This document shows positions 34,248 through 44,243 of a stretch of DNA of 64,000 bases, in pieces. The notes under the pieces were generated by a model. That model was not told where the DNA came from. It did not search any database and saw nothing but the letters and a program-made list of their open reading frames with translations. A program made the translations under genes and the position numbers. Location: NCBI GenBank assembly GCA_018806915.1, contig JAGKQI010000049.1:62001-126000 (forward strand). The letters run 5' to 3'. Origin of the DNA: Phytophthora colocasiae. Taxonomy: Eukaryota; Oomycota; Peronosporomycetes; Peronosporales; Peronosporaceae. Position 1 is the first letter of the stretch, and each line of letters starts with the position of its first letter.

Positions 34248-36694
34248 CTACAAAGTAGCCTCCTCCCTCTCTTCATCCTCTCCATCGGCTTCCGGGTAAG
34301 TCTGCAGCCTTGCTAAGTCTAAATTGACGCTTCCGTCCCCTGCGCTGTTGATGTACACGTACGCTAACAATTCAACCTTCTTTGTCGACAGGCGATTCCT
34401 CCTCTTGGAGTGGATTAAGTCGAAAATACTCCAGGCTCTCTCGCTCGATGCTGAAGACGTGGGGATGCTAAAGACAAGGTCTGCGAGAACAGAGATAGCC
34501 TTGTAGTTTTCTCCGGCGTTTCTCTGAGCTTCCCACCAATGGCGAGGGAAAACACCCGCGTTTTGCCTCCTATCTTCTTCTGTCCAGCCTCGTTTCGTGC
34601 TGGCAAAGGCAAAGAGCCACCCATTTAGCTGCTCGTGCGTGATATCCAAGCGTTGAAACAGACCAGCTTTATCCGCAAACTTGCAGGCTTCCTTAATGGT
34701 ATCAGTTAGATCCCTGTCGATAAAGCCGTCGGGGTTTGTGTTTGGGTCCAGAAGATACGCTATCCCCATTGCATTCGTATGAACGAACTTCCATCTTTGG
34801 TCCACTAGCTTCCGGAATTCAGCTCGCACCCGTCTTCTAACACTCAACGCAATTGGGACGTAGTCGGCATCGCGTTCATCGCTCCTATTGCCATTCTGCT
34901 CACCGAAAAGTGTGGTCTCACCCATCGTTTGTCGGTGGTACAGCGGAATACCCTTGACGCAACCATTTAAAACGCTCGTATACGCGCGACGTAGGAACGC
35001 CATCGGACTCAAGTTCACGCAATGCCTCGACGATAGGATCTAGCATGGCCACCGCATACGCGAGATTTCTCCAAAACATGCTTGACGAAACTAAGCCTTG
35101 AACCTTTAGCAGGGTTTCCCTCAAGGCTGGCCGTTTATGATATCGTCGGAGTAGACGTGCGTTACTTGATTTCTGGAAAATATCCTCGAGGACGCCACGA
35201 TTCGTAAGAACACTTCGCAGACAAGCATGGGTTGTATACCAGCGGGTTGCAATTGGAATCTTAAGGGCACACCGCTTTTGGCCGGGCTGAATATACATGT
35301 GTTGGAGTCGTCGGAATCGATCCAGCAGTGCCAGGTGATCACGGACAAATCGAGAAACAAGTAGAGCGTCGTCCAGTATTAATTTCATGAACGGTATCTT
35401 CTTGAAGACATCTTCCATCAATAAATTTAGGACATGTGCAGCACAACCTCCCCCAAACACAGGAAGATGTTGCTCCAATAGCTCCCAAGCAGCGCTCATG
35501 CTGGATGCGTTGTCCGTAAGTACCCTGCAACAATTGCTGTTGTCTGGCTTTTGAACTTCAGCGATCACACGCTCCAGTTGGTCAGCCATATACTCAGCTG
35601 TGTGCTGCTCTTCCCCGTTTCACACGATGACCAAAACATGGATTTCATTCCAGGCGCAGCAACCATAAAGTTCACAATGCTGCTGCCATTAACATCAGTC
35701 CACGCATCAGTAACAATCGATACAAATCGATGGCGATTAATAGTGTTGATGACAGCAGCTTTACATTCTTCCTTGACATCCACGAGAAGATCTCCCGACA
35801 GTTTGGCTCGAGATGGCAGGCGAAACTGTGGAGCCACCATAGCAAAGAGAAGTCGAAATGTAGCATCATCAACAAGTGCGAAGGGTAGTGCGCAGCAGAA
35901 AAACACACGAGCCAGAAGCATTTCGGAACTCTCGTTGGCCACAATGGATGAGCAGTTGCTGCAGCACCTTCAAGCCACTAGTTTGCTCCGGCAGCTGAGA
36001 TTTCTGTAGAGACCTCAGACGGCGCCGGAATGTTGTAGGCCTTTCTAAGAATCGCTTTGTCTAGCGGTAATATTCGACCACACTCGTCAAGTGCATGGGG
36101 AAGCATATTACGTTTAGGCGCAGCGCTCTTGAGGATTCGATGGCAATGCAAGCACTCCACTGAGGGATGAGATCTCTCATCGCGGGCGGCGAAATGCTCC
36201 CATATAGGACCGTGGTGCCGACCACCGCTTTGCCTTCCGCGCGATGCAGTCGCTCGACCTTGAAGGTTTACTGTCAAGCCCTCACGACGAGGAGAGCGGC
36301 GGGGTGATCTAAACAAAGGTTGCGGGCGGGGCGTTGAGCGCGGTGACGCTTGAGCACGAGTCGTTCGCCGGGAAGACAATGGAGGCGACGAGATCGCTAC
36401 ACTTGGGTTCGTCTCTGGACAGCGAGATCGACGTTGCCCCGTAACGGAGCGACTAGGAATCGAGGCTTCGGTGAAGGACGCTTGGGAGGACAACGCCAGC
36501 AACGTTGATGCATCGCTTGCCATCGGAGCTGTTGACTGTTGATGAGGAGTTGATGCTCCCGAAGCTGGTGTCAACGACGAAGGCGAGGACTGAGCCAGTT
36601 GGATGGATACCTCAGAGGCACTGGATGCCAGTTCTAGAGCTGATGATTGACTAGAAGAGAGAGGGGAAGTACGATGCCAGTTGTTTGAGCTCAT
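34248..36694 (-). pseudogene. hAT-superfamily transposase (BED, DUF659, dimerisation domain), frame-broken
   Basis: Read from MSSNNWHRTSP at 36694. A Ser/Pro-rich N-terminus precedes a BED-type finger near 36190-36050 (GPIWEHFAARDE...CLHCHRIL...HALDEC). DUF659-like SIVTDAWTDVNGSSIVNFMVAAPG lies near 35730-35640, carrying a catalytic Asp. Then come VLTDNASSMSAAWELL and GCAAHVLNLLMEDVF near 35520-35400. The C-terminal hAT dimerisation motif SSASSERAWSIFDLIHSKRRNRL lies near 34460-34390. Domain order and length (about 815 codons) fit a complete transposase. The frame shifts near 35960, 35590 and 34960, so as written it is not translatable. The termini and the 8-bp duplication could not be fixed. 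GAACTGCTC/GAGCATTCC repeats near 37010-37070 may be its 5' subterminal region. Confidence 0.8.
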
Positions 36695-36929
36695 TATCGC
36701 CGTCGTCGTCGCCGCGAAACACAGGAACTCTACAACTGAGCTTGTGTCGATCTCCGTGCACACTAGTACAGTAGTGCACATCGTTCTCGACACTCATACT
36801 TCTTAAATAAGTGTACCTGTCAAATTTTATGAATTCATTGAGTGGGTGTAGTTTTTTTTCCCTTTCACAAAGTATGAGTTGGCAGTCTTGATAATTGTCC
36901 ACTCTGTGGAGAACAAGGTACGCGACTGA

Positions 36930-38789
36930 GTGCGCGTGTTTCTAGCGTCGACTTTTCCTACTATGAGTTTTTGTATGGGGGGATGGGGAGGTCCAGTTGT
37001 GAGCGCTCGGAGCAAGTTCGGAACTGCTCGGAACTGCTCCGAGCATTCCGAGCATTCCGAGCACAATTGCGCGCAAACAACACTAAAACTCATTCGCGAC
37101 CAGCAAGCGAGTTTATCGCAAGTTACAGCCCAGTCGAACAAAAGAGCAAGAGAGTTCGACCAAAAGGAAACGCTATTGAAGCAGAACGTGGAGCAACTTG
37201 AAAGGCACCTAGTGGAACAAAAGAAAGCTTTCGAGGAAGAGCGTTTGCGGTTGCAGCAGCAAGTGATTACTAGCCAAAAGAATGATATGAAGACAGAGCT
37301 TACAGCCTCGCTTGAGCAGGCGATCCCGCATCTACGCAGTCTGCTGAGTACCTTTGATCGAGCGAATGACGTACCAGTCAGCGCTGGAAAATGTCACGTT
37401 GATATGCCAAAAAAACTTGGAAAGCCAATCGCTTCGGATCTGATCCAGCGTTTGAAAGAGCAGGCAATTACGTTCGATCAGGAGCGAACCCAACTACAGG
37501 AACAAGCAAGTGATGCGGCAGAAACCCAACGAAGTATTACCCGACGGAACCTGCTGGAGCGCGAGAAAGTGTTGACATGTCCGATTACACTAGGATGCTG
37601 TAGAAAGACTTTTTCATCTGAGGGGCTACGACAAGCGATCAAACAGAACTCTCTGTGCCCGTTTTGCCGTGGACAACTATCGTCGACTCACCCCAATCGT
37701 GATGTGCACCAAAGAGAACGCTCACTGCTCGGCATGTCTGAACTTGAACAGTCATCCCCAGTAGTATCAACCGTTCAATCTAGTCAAGCTACTAAGCCGT
37801 CAACATCACCAGGACGCTCGCCCAACAGTCGACGGAGCAACAGCAGCCCAAGTACCCGCCAAAGTCGACACCGAGAACATCGAAGCGAGAGAAATCAAGG
37901 CCGATCACAAGTTCAGCATCGCCGATCACCGATGGTTCGTACTCCTGCTACTGTTGGTACGTCCTCGGTAACGAATCTGCCATCAAGTACTGCAGTGGCG
38001 ACCTCTGCTCCTGAATCACAACTCCAACAAAGGTCTACTCCGAGTGATATTACCCCAGGGGGTCTTTACGTCTCTAGAGCCGGAAGTGAAAAATCAACTC
38101 TTGTCCCGCCTCACATGGTGCGGTCTGTCCTAGCTTCTATGCGTTTCGCAAAGGTGGAACCACGGCGTACCAATAGCCGTCATCAACGTTCAAGAACCAG
38201 AACTGTGTCAAGTGCACCCTCGCCTTCTTCATGGACGCCTGCCTCAAGCCGCCGAACGGCAACGTCTAGTATGCACAGCTTTTTACGGCCAGTGTCAAGT
38301 GCCGTATCAAACACGACGACAGCCGTCTCAAGTACAGCGTCACCCAGCACAGAACCAATCTCTCCTTCACAGAGCAAAAGACGTGCGAAGTCATCTGCGA
38401 GCGCTGTGCTGAACACACTAGCCACTGGAGTACGATCGAATGGTGTGCGTATTGAACCAGCGTTTGGTACTGGACCAACAAGTGATGCATTACAGGGCAG
38501 ATCAAGAGGCGTATTAAATGTGGTGGCGGATCGGAAACCTTTGATTACGAAAATGGAATTTGACTCTGCGACGACTGCTAGTGCTGCTACATCGACTGCA
38601 GGGCTGCGACCAGGTTGGATTTCTGCTTCTCAAGACGATTCATCACTTCAACGACAACGACATAATACTGCCCGCATCACATTAAGTCAGCCAGCCCCTC
38701 GCCAACCTTTGCGCAACCTTGCACAGAGCGTTACTACTTTAGAAGATCTCCTGGGGTCGGACTTCAACTCCGACTCGGACTCGATATAA
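36930..38789 (+). CDS. coiled-coil protein with degenerate U-box/RING, copy 1
   Basis: 619 residues in one frame. The first 45 residues (including SEHSEHSEH) come from repeats that may belong to the neighbouring hAT end. The family-like part starts at TLKLIRDQQASL near 37080. A coiled coil follows (QNVEQLERHLVEQKKAFEEERLRLQQQV), then LLEREKVLTCPITL-GCCRKTFSSEGL...LCPFCRG...HPNRDVHQRERSLLG near 37555-37735. Compared with its paralogues at 42 and 57 kb, the segment that reads DLFENPVVTT is missing between CPITL and CCRK, so the fold is probably disturbed. The C-terminal 350 residues are Ser/Thr/Arg-rich and disordered. Translation may begin elsewhere. The family would be a ubiquitin ligase; this copy may not be active. 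Confidence 0.55.
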   Translation: MRVFLASTFPTMSFCMGGWGGPVVSARSKFGTARNCSEHSEHSEHNCAQTTLKLIRDQQASLSQVTAQSNKRAREFDQKETLLKQNVEQLERHLVEQKKAFEEERLRLQQQVITSQKNDMKTELTASLEQAIPHLRSLLSTFDRANDVPVSAGKCHVDMPKKLGKPIASDLIQRLKEQAITFDQERTQLQEQASDAAETQRSITRRNLLEREKVLTCPITLGCCRKTFSSEGLRQAIKQNSLCPFCRGQLSSTHPNRDVHQRERSLLGMSELEQSSPVVSTVQSSQATKPSTSPGRSPNSRRSNSSPSTRQSRHREHRSERNQGRSQVQHRRSPMVRTPATVGTSSVTNLPSSTAVATSAPESQLQQRSTPSDITPGGLYVSRAGSEKSTLVPPHMVRSVLASMRFAKVEPRRTNSRHQRSRTRTVSSAPSPSSWTPASSRRTATSSMHSFLRPVSSAVSNTTTAVSSTASPSTEPISPSQSKRRAKSSASAVLNTLATGVRSNGVRIEPAFGTGPTSDALQGRSRGVLNVVADRKPLITKMEFDSATTASAATSTAGLRPGWISASQDDSSLQRQRHNTARITLSQPAPRQPLRNLAQSVTTLEDLLGSDFNSDSDSI

Positions 38790-39198
38790 ACTTCTTCCAT
38801 CGGCTTAACAGCTAAACTTTTCAAGTACAACCAGCCAACAAAATGAGTTTGCTCTGAGTTTTTCACAACAGTGAAAGCCTCTGTCACACACTACACAGCA
38901 CCAACGCAGAATAAACTCTTCCGGTGTGTGCAACAACGGTATACTACTACATGTAGTAGTAAAAACTTTTGATGCTGCAATGATATAAAAATACTTCGAA
39001 GTACATTTTATTCGATTTGTAAGTACTACTGAAAACATAGTTCTTTCAGCTGGTTGGATTTAGCCTACGAGTTGCATCGGTAAATCAGCGAGTCCAGGTC
39101 TCCAGATATGTACGTGCTTGAATTCGTAAAATGATCACGAACGACGCATTGAGGCCATGTGTATCCTTTTTATTATAGAACATGACCTAGCAAGGGCT
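38790..39198. other. intergenic, with a 20-bp perfect palindrome
   Basis: No gene seen. TACTACTACATGTAGTAGTA at 38942-38961 is a perfect palindrome. The region separates two convergent genes, the U-box copy 1 and the RxLR effector. Confidence 0.5.
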
Positions 39199-39903
39199 CT
39201 ACATCCTGATAGGCGGGCCGGGACGAGGATTCTTCACCCAGTTGCCAACGAACTTGCTGTAATTGTCCCAGATGGACATCTCCCGAGGATACATTCTAAT
39301 TTTGTGTCGAGGAACCTTCAGGACACTGCCGACGAGTGCGTCAGCGTTGGGGATTCGGTCCACGGTATACCACTTTGTAAACTGCGCCGTTTCCAATCGC
39401 TTAGCGACCGTGCGCGAACTGAATGAATCTTTCCCCAACAAGATGATGACAGCCGCATTTTTCTCTCCGTAAGCGCTCGTGAGTGCAGCAAGCATCGCGC
39501 TGTCGGGATCATTCTTGTTCACCTTGGCAGCATACTTGGACAAAGCTTTGAACTTGTCGCTGGTGAAAAAATTGGCCACCATTTTCGTCCTCACCTCACC
39601 TCCTTTTCCAAAGTTCAGCACTTGTCCCAATCCCAGACTCGCGAAAGAGTCATCGACAGACTGGCCAGCCTTGATCAATTTCTGAAACTCCTTGGTCTTG
39701 CTTGACGTAAGTGCACTGGAGATCTTCTCTAGACCAGGGACATTCACGGAAATACCCCTCTCTTCAGGGTATGCTCTCAGAAGCCTCTTTGACGGGATGT
39801 CGTTCCCGTGTACCGTCAACTTCGAGTCTTCGGATGCAGAGATAAAATCCGCACAGACACCCAGCAAAGCAACTGCCAGAAGAACGATGTGGCAGAGCTT
39901 CAT
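39199..39903 (-). CDS. secreted RxLR-dEER effector candidate
   Basis: 234 residues from the ATG at 39903; longer upstream readings lack a signal peptide. Residues 1-23 are a clear signal peptide with a LLAVALLGV core. RLLR at 40-43 and EER at 47-49 form the RxLR-dEER pair at the usual distance. The C-terminal part has WY-like features, QFTKWYTVDRIPNADALV and SIWDNYSKFVGNWV. Such proteins are secreted from the pathogen and act inside host plant cells to alter immunity; the target of this one is unknown. It is a single intact exon. An Inr-like TCACTTTCGAATTT lies about 48-61 bp upstream on the minus strand. It lies between transposon-derived sequences, as is common for effector genes in these genomes. 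Confidence 0.86.
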   Translation of the reverse strand: MKLCHIVLLAVALLGVCADFISASEDSKLTVHGNDIPSKRLLRAYPEERGISVNVPGLEKISSALTSSKTKEFQKLIKAGQSVDDSFASLGLGQVLNFGKGGEVRTKMVANFFTSDKFKALSKYAAKVNKNDPDSAMLAALTSAYGEKNAAVIILLGKDSFSSRTVAKRLETAQFTKWYTVDRIPNADALVGSVLKVPRHKIRMYPREMSIWDNYSKFVGNWVKNPRPGPPIRM

Positions 39904-40304
39904 TTGTTGACGTTCAGTAAGCTTGAGAATCGAGGCGAGCAGTGAAGAGCAAATTCGAAAGTGATTCTGTTGGCTGTGGGCATCGCAGCTCAAACCTAAG
40001 CGGGGAATTCCTGGGCAACATATCCCAAGACAGTGCACTGGCAACTTTAAACTGTTCGACAGCTGTCGACGCTACCCCATCTAATGATAAACGTCCCATC
40101 CGCCTGTGCTTATTGGACTTGGACCACAGACTTTGATTGATCCAAAGTCAATTTGGTTCGGCCCGATCATGTACAGTACGTGGTATCACGTCCACTGCAC
40201 GGATGCTTACGATAATACCTGGTACTGGATTGATCGTAAGCATCCGGTTTATGCATACAGTGTGCTGTGCATTCTGTTTGCACCTGCATCTATTGTAGGT
40301 TCTA
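39904..40304. other. effector upstream region with hairpin
   Basis: It holds the probable effector promoter (Inr-like sequence at 39951-39964, minus strand). Arms of 14 bp, CGGATGCTTACGAT at 40200-40213 and its exact complement at 40233-40246, flank a 19-base loop. No coding sequence is recognised. Confidence 0.5.
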
Positions 40305-40512
40305 CAGATACACCGCTGAGAAACTGGCGGATGCAATCATCAAATACATCGTCCAAAGCGATAGGAGTAACTTATCATTTTAAAGAGGGGGATTTCAAAT
40401 TTGATGTACATGTACATACACATGGCACCTCTGAAAATCAGTTTTCTGCACGGAAATTATACACTCTCGCAGTTGAAAAGTTGACGATCCGCCAGTTTCT
40501 CAGCGGTATCTG
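40305..40512. mobile_element. TA-flanked MITE, copy 1 (208 bp)
   Basis: Bounded by TA at 40303-40304 and 40513-40514, with inverted ends that begin CAGATAC and contain CCGCTGAGAAACTGGCGGAT. It has the same sequence as 58540-58739, except for two extra bases in the left end and six extra (a repeated TGTACA) inside. It is too short to encode a transposase, so it would be mobilised by a Tc1/mariner-type enzyme. Confidence 0.85.
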
Positions 40513-40535
40513 TACTCGAAACTGCACTAATACAT

Positions 40536-41049
40536 GTAGTGGTAGTCAAAGTTGGATACATACATGTACTGCGTAGTACATAGTGCGTACACGTGATCCA
40601 TGTGCTCTGTTGCATTGTACATATAACAGACGGTGATAGGAAGTTCTGCCATAGTACTGAAGTACTATCAGTAATGTATTACTATCTGAAGTCACAGTCA
40701 TTTTCTTTCATGCGGGCCCATAGATGTCAGAAAAACAGACACAGGAGGTTGTCGAGATAGCAGAGGAGGACAGGTCCATTCTGTATGAACTTGGATCAAT
40801 CCTAAACCAGCGCTATCGGGGTCGAGGCCCCAGCCACCAGACACAGCAAAGTCTGCGGTGGAAGAATGCGATCATCAACCGACTGGACCAATTTATCACA
40901 GAGAGTATCTGAGGTGGAAAGGTCTAATGGAGAGGATCAGAAAGCTTGAAGATCAAAGGCGGCACTTGAACCAGAACGAGAGGGTCTGCAACAACAGGCG
41001 ACGCAAGCTTCAATTGCCCAGGTAAAGTTGAGATCTTCACTTGGGTGTA
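40536..41049 (+). repeat. tandem duplication, unit 1 (5' part of U-box gene copy 2)
   Basis: 514 bp, repeated directly at 41054-41548. It contains a 62-codon ORF at 40724-40912 (MSEKQTQEVVEIAEEDRSIL...) identical to that in unit 2, and continues to a GTAAAG donor-like site. Relative to unit 2 it has about 19 extra bases near 40600-40620. The rest of the gene follows only unit 2. Confidence 0.85.
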
Positions 41050-41053
41050 TACA

Positions 41054-41548
41054 GTAGTGGTAGTCAAAGTTGGATACATACATGTACTGCGTAGTACATA
41101 GTGCGTACACGTGATCCATATATAACAGACGGTGATAGGAAGTTCTGCCATAGTACTGAAGTACTATCAGTAATGTATTACTATCTGAAGTCACAGTCAT
41201 TTTCTTTCATGCGGGCCCATAGATGTCAGAAAAACAGACACAGGAGGTTGTCGAGATAGCAGAGGAGGACAGGTCCATTCTGTATGAACTTGGATCAATC
41301 CTAAACCAGCGCTATCGGGGTCGAGGCCCCAGCCACCAGACACAGCAAAGTCTGCGGTGGAAGAATGCGATCATCAACCGACTGGACCAATTTATCACAG
41401 AGAGTATCTGAGGTGGAAAGGTCTAATGGAGAGGATCAGAAAGCTTGAAGATCAAAGGCGGCACTTGAACCAGAACGAGAGGGTCTGCAACAACAGGCGA
41501 CGCAAGCTTCAATTGCCCAGGTAAAGTTGAGATCTTCACTTGGGTGTG
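41054..41548 (+). repeat. tandem duplication, unit 2
   Basis: 495 bp, nearly identical to 40536-41049. It ends in a short GT run (about 41546-41556), absent from unit 1. Confidence 0.85.
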
Positions 41549-42638
41549 TGTGTGTGTTATATTGTCTTCTCGATGAGCGGATAACTATAGCTGACGCTAA
41601 AACTACTAATACAAAGCTATTTTAAAACCGGTCTTATCCAAGGAGAAGCGGAGGGGGCTGAAGAAGTCCATTGCTGTCGAGGAGTGAGATCTTCACTTGA
41701 TGTAATGCCCCAATTTCGAGAGCTCTTGGAGGTTTACGAAAGAGGGTTTGTTGATCACGACCACGGCACAACCACGAGAACTGTCGCAATATGTAACGGG
41801 GGATGCTTCAAATCAAGACGCAGTTCGACGTCTAACTACGCTGCAAACTTCTTTTGACCAAGAGCGGGCACAGTTGTTGGAGAAAGCAACGGACACAGCA
41901 AATACTCAGCAGACCATCAGCCGCAAGAACTTGACGGAGAGGGAAGCCGTGCTGACCTGTCCGATTTCGTTGGATCTGTTCGAGAACCCAGTGGTCACAA
42001 CGTGCTGCGGAAAAACATTTTCATCGGAGGCATTATCTCAAGCGTTGAGGCAAAGCCCTCAATGCACGGTTTGTCGAGCGTACGGAGTTTCGACGCATGC
42101 TAACCGTGATATAGCGAACCTACATGTAGTGGAGATCCACCGTACGGAGCGGTCGATGCTCGGTCTACCAGAAAATCCCGCTACAGCAGTGCGTTCCAGT
42201 AACTCAGTGAATACTGGAACAACCTTTACCACTACAACTCTAGAAGCCACTAGACCTTCTGCAGTGGGAAATCGATCTACTGCGGCATCTAGTCGGGAAT
42301 CGACGGGTTATGCTGCACGTGAAAATAACAACCGGAATCAACGAAGTCAGAGAGTTCAAGAGCAAATGCAGTTCCTCATCGCCAGACTCCGAGTACTGGT
42401 GCTCGTCGTCAAGGGGGGCGAGGATACGGCTCTCGTCGCCAAAGCACAGGCGCTTCGTCGAGTGGATACTCGGACAATACTTCGACTCAAGCTTGGCAGC
42501 CAAGTTCTACTGCGGTTAACTCTACGTACAGTTCGTCGTCGTACCTGCCTCCAAGTGGTTACTACGGTTATGGGCTCGGTTGTGACGTGAGGCCCTACGG
42601 AGGAACTGGATACAGCACCTCGGACTCGGGCTACTAGT
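41223..42638 (+). CDS. coiled-coil protein with U-box/RING-like domain, copy 2
   Basis: The start MSEKQTQEVVEIAEEDR at 41223 opens a helical N-terminal segment. After a frame change comes a Gln-rich coil (AALEPEREGLQQQATQASIAQ), then a likely intron beginning GTAAAG at 41521. The main part is 41748-42590: a coil (TLQTSFDQERAQLLEKATDTANTQQ), then LTCPISLDLFENPVVTTCCGKTFSSEAL...QCTVCRA...HANRDIANL near 41955-42120, a U-box/RING-like fold with Cys pairs kept. After a shift near 42385 the end is Gly/Ser/Arg/Tyr-rich (ARRQGGRGYGSRRQSTG...SGYYGYGLG) to a stop at 42636. Probably a ubiquitin ligase. A Tc1 transposon sits 40 bp beyond the stop. Exon structure is uncertain. Confidence 0.55.
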
Positions 42639-42677
42639 TGAATGAAGCAGCCTGGGTAATATACACTAGTAGTTGTA

Positions 42678-44243
42678 CAGTGCACGCCGAAATTATAGCC
42701 GCACTCGACAAGTGGGTCTATTTCGTAGAGAACCAAGAACGTGTAGCTACCTGAGGGTCTCAAAGTCGTGTAAAATGAATAGAAAACGTATACAGCAAGC
42801 GAAGGTGACAAATTCCAAGAAGGCTTCGAGCGGAGGCACAAAATCTATTTTTAGGTCGGATCAAAATTATAGCCGCACTCGGAGTTATAAAGTTCAGTCG
42901 GGTAAAAAGCAAAATTGGAATGGTTATTTACGAAATAAATGAGACCTGTAGAAAGCTTTTTGAAAGACCTTTTTGAATCTGTTCTTAGATTCGCACAGAA
43001 GTGAAGAACGATGCCACGAGGCAAGCAGCTAACCGAGGAGGAGTGTGTAGCAATAAACGAGCACCTTAGAGGCGGGAGGAGCAACCGGGAGATCGGTAGG
43101 CTCATTGGGCGTGACGAGAAGGCTATCAGGAACTACTTAAAGCGCGGAAAAGCGTCTTCAGTGACGCGAAGGACTGGAAGAAAGCCCAAAATAGTCGGCC
43201 GGGAGGCCAGGCGCGTCATCCGGCTGGCCATTGTGCGAAACCTGTCTGCCCGAGAGATCTCTGGACTACTTCCATCGAAACCAAGCAAGTCTACCGTGCT
43301 TCGAGTACTACGTAGCAGCCGCTATGTCACGTACGCCAAGCGCAAACTCACCCCTGCTATTAAGCCGCACCACAAGAAGGCTAGGGTAGCCTTTGCGGAG
43401 CGTTACGCCGGTAAACGGGTCTTTTGGAGACGCGTATTATTCACGGATGAGAAGAAGTTCAATTTAGATGGGCCGGACGGGTTTAGATTCTACTGGAACG
43501 ACTTGCGTGCAGCACCGAAACTCATGTCAAAGCGGGTCAATGGTGGAGGCAGCGTCATGATTTGGGCGGGGGTAAGCTGGCATGGAAACACTGAGCTCGT
43601 ATTTCTAAAGGGCAAGCAGGACTCAGCTAAGTATACTGAGACGCTGAGCGCTAGTATGCTTCCTTGTCTAAGAGAACTGGGGTCAAAATTGGGCAATTTG
43701 ACTCCAATTTTCCAGCAAGACAATGCCTCTATACATGCCTCGAGGCTCACCAAGGACTTCTTAGCCGCTCACAACATTGAGACGTTGCCGTGGCCTGCCA
43801 AGAGCCCCGATCTCAACATCATAGAGAACGTGTGGGGGCTTCTGGCACGCCGTGTGTACGCAAATGGGCGCCAATTCGACAAGCCCGCAGACTTGATCCG
43901 ACAGATTAAGCTGGAGTGGTCCCGAATTGATCCAGAGTATATTAGGAATCTAGTACGAAGTGTCCCCAAACGTCTAGAAGCCACACGGCTTTTGAAAGGA
44001 GCGAAGACAGGTTATTAAAGCAATGCTCATGTAAGCCAACCAGTGCGGCTATAATTTTGATCCGACCTAAAAATAGATTTTGTGCCTCCGCTCGAAGCCT
44101 TCTTGGAATTTGTCACCTTCGCTTGCTGTATACCTTCTCTATTCATTTTACACGACTTTGAGACCCTCAGGTAGCTACACGTTCTTGGTTCTCTACGAAA
44201 TAGACCCACTTGTCGAGTGCGGCTATAATTTCGGCGCGCACTG
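42678..44243 (+). mobile_element. Tc1-type DNA transposon with IR/DR ends
   Basis: 1566 bp flanked by TA (42676-42677 and 44244-44245). Inverted repeats of about 202 bp (42678-42879 and 44042-44243) differ at about three positions. Each contains two direct copies of AAATTATAGCCGCACT, at its outer and inner end (outer 42689, inner 42865). That is the IR/DR arrangement of Sleeping Beauty-like elements. Intact transposase and near-perfect ends suggest a young, possibly active copy. Confidence 0.95.
43011..44018 (+). CDS. Tc1-type transposase (DD34E), intact
   Basis: 335 residues in one frame. Residues 1-105 hold two helix-turn-helix motifs (EECVAINEHLRGGRSNREIGRLIGRDEKAIRNYL and LSAREISGLL...STVLRVLR) joined by GRKPK, which resembles the GRPR hook. 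Catalytic residues are D146 (LFTDEKKF), D237 (FQQDNASIH) and E272 (SPDLNIIENVW), with exactly 34 residues between D and E, so Tc1 class. A basic TYAKRKLTPAIKPHHKKAR may serve nuclear import. It cuts and pastes the element at TA sites. The complete frame stands out among the frame-broken neighbours. Confidence 0.95.
   Translation: MPRGKQLTEEECVAINEHLRGGRSNREIGRLIGRDEKAIRNYLKRGKASSVTRRTGRKPKIVGREARRVIRLAIVRNLSAREISGLLPSKPSKSTVLRVLRSSRYVTYAKRKLTPAIKPHHKKARVAFAERYAGKRVFWRRVLFTDEKKFNLDGPDGFRFYWNDLRAAPKLMSKRVNGGGSVMIWAGVSWHGNTELVFLKGKQDSAKYTETLSASMLPCLRELGSKLGNLTPIFQQDNASIHASRLTKDFLAAHNIETLPWPAKSPDLNIIENVWGLLARRVYANGRQFDKPADLIRQIKLEWSRIDPEYIRNLVRSVPKRLEATRLLKGAKTGY

Noticed and set aside
37000..37070. 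CRISPR-like short repeats
   Set aside because: Short GGAACTGCTC/GAGCATTCC words without unique spacers in a eukaryotic genome; more likely transposon subterminal repeats.
40148..40336. Possible tRNA at the hairpin near 40200-40246
   Set aside because: The 14-bp stem with 19-base loop has no cloverleaf partner stems or T-loop consensus.
40305..40512. Continuous frame through both MITE copies (NWRMQSSNTSSKAIGVTYHF...)
   Set aside because: It is open in both copies, but only about 65 codons long, with no start or context of its own and spanning the terminal repeats; chance or a remnant is likelier than a gene.
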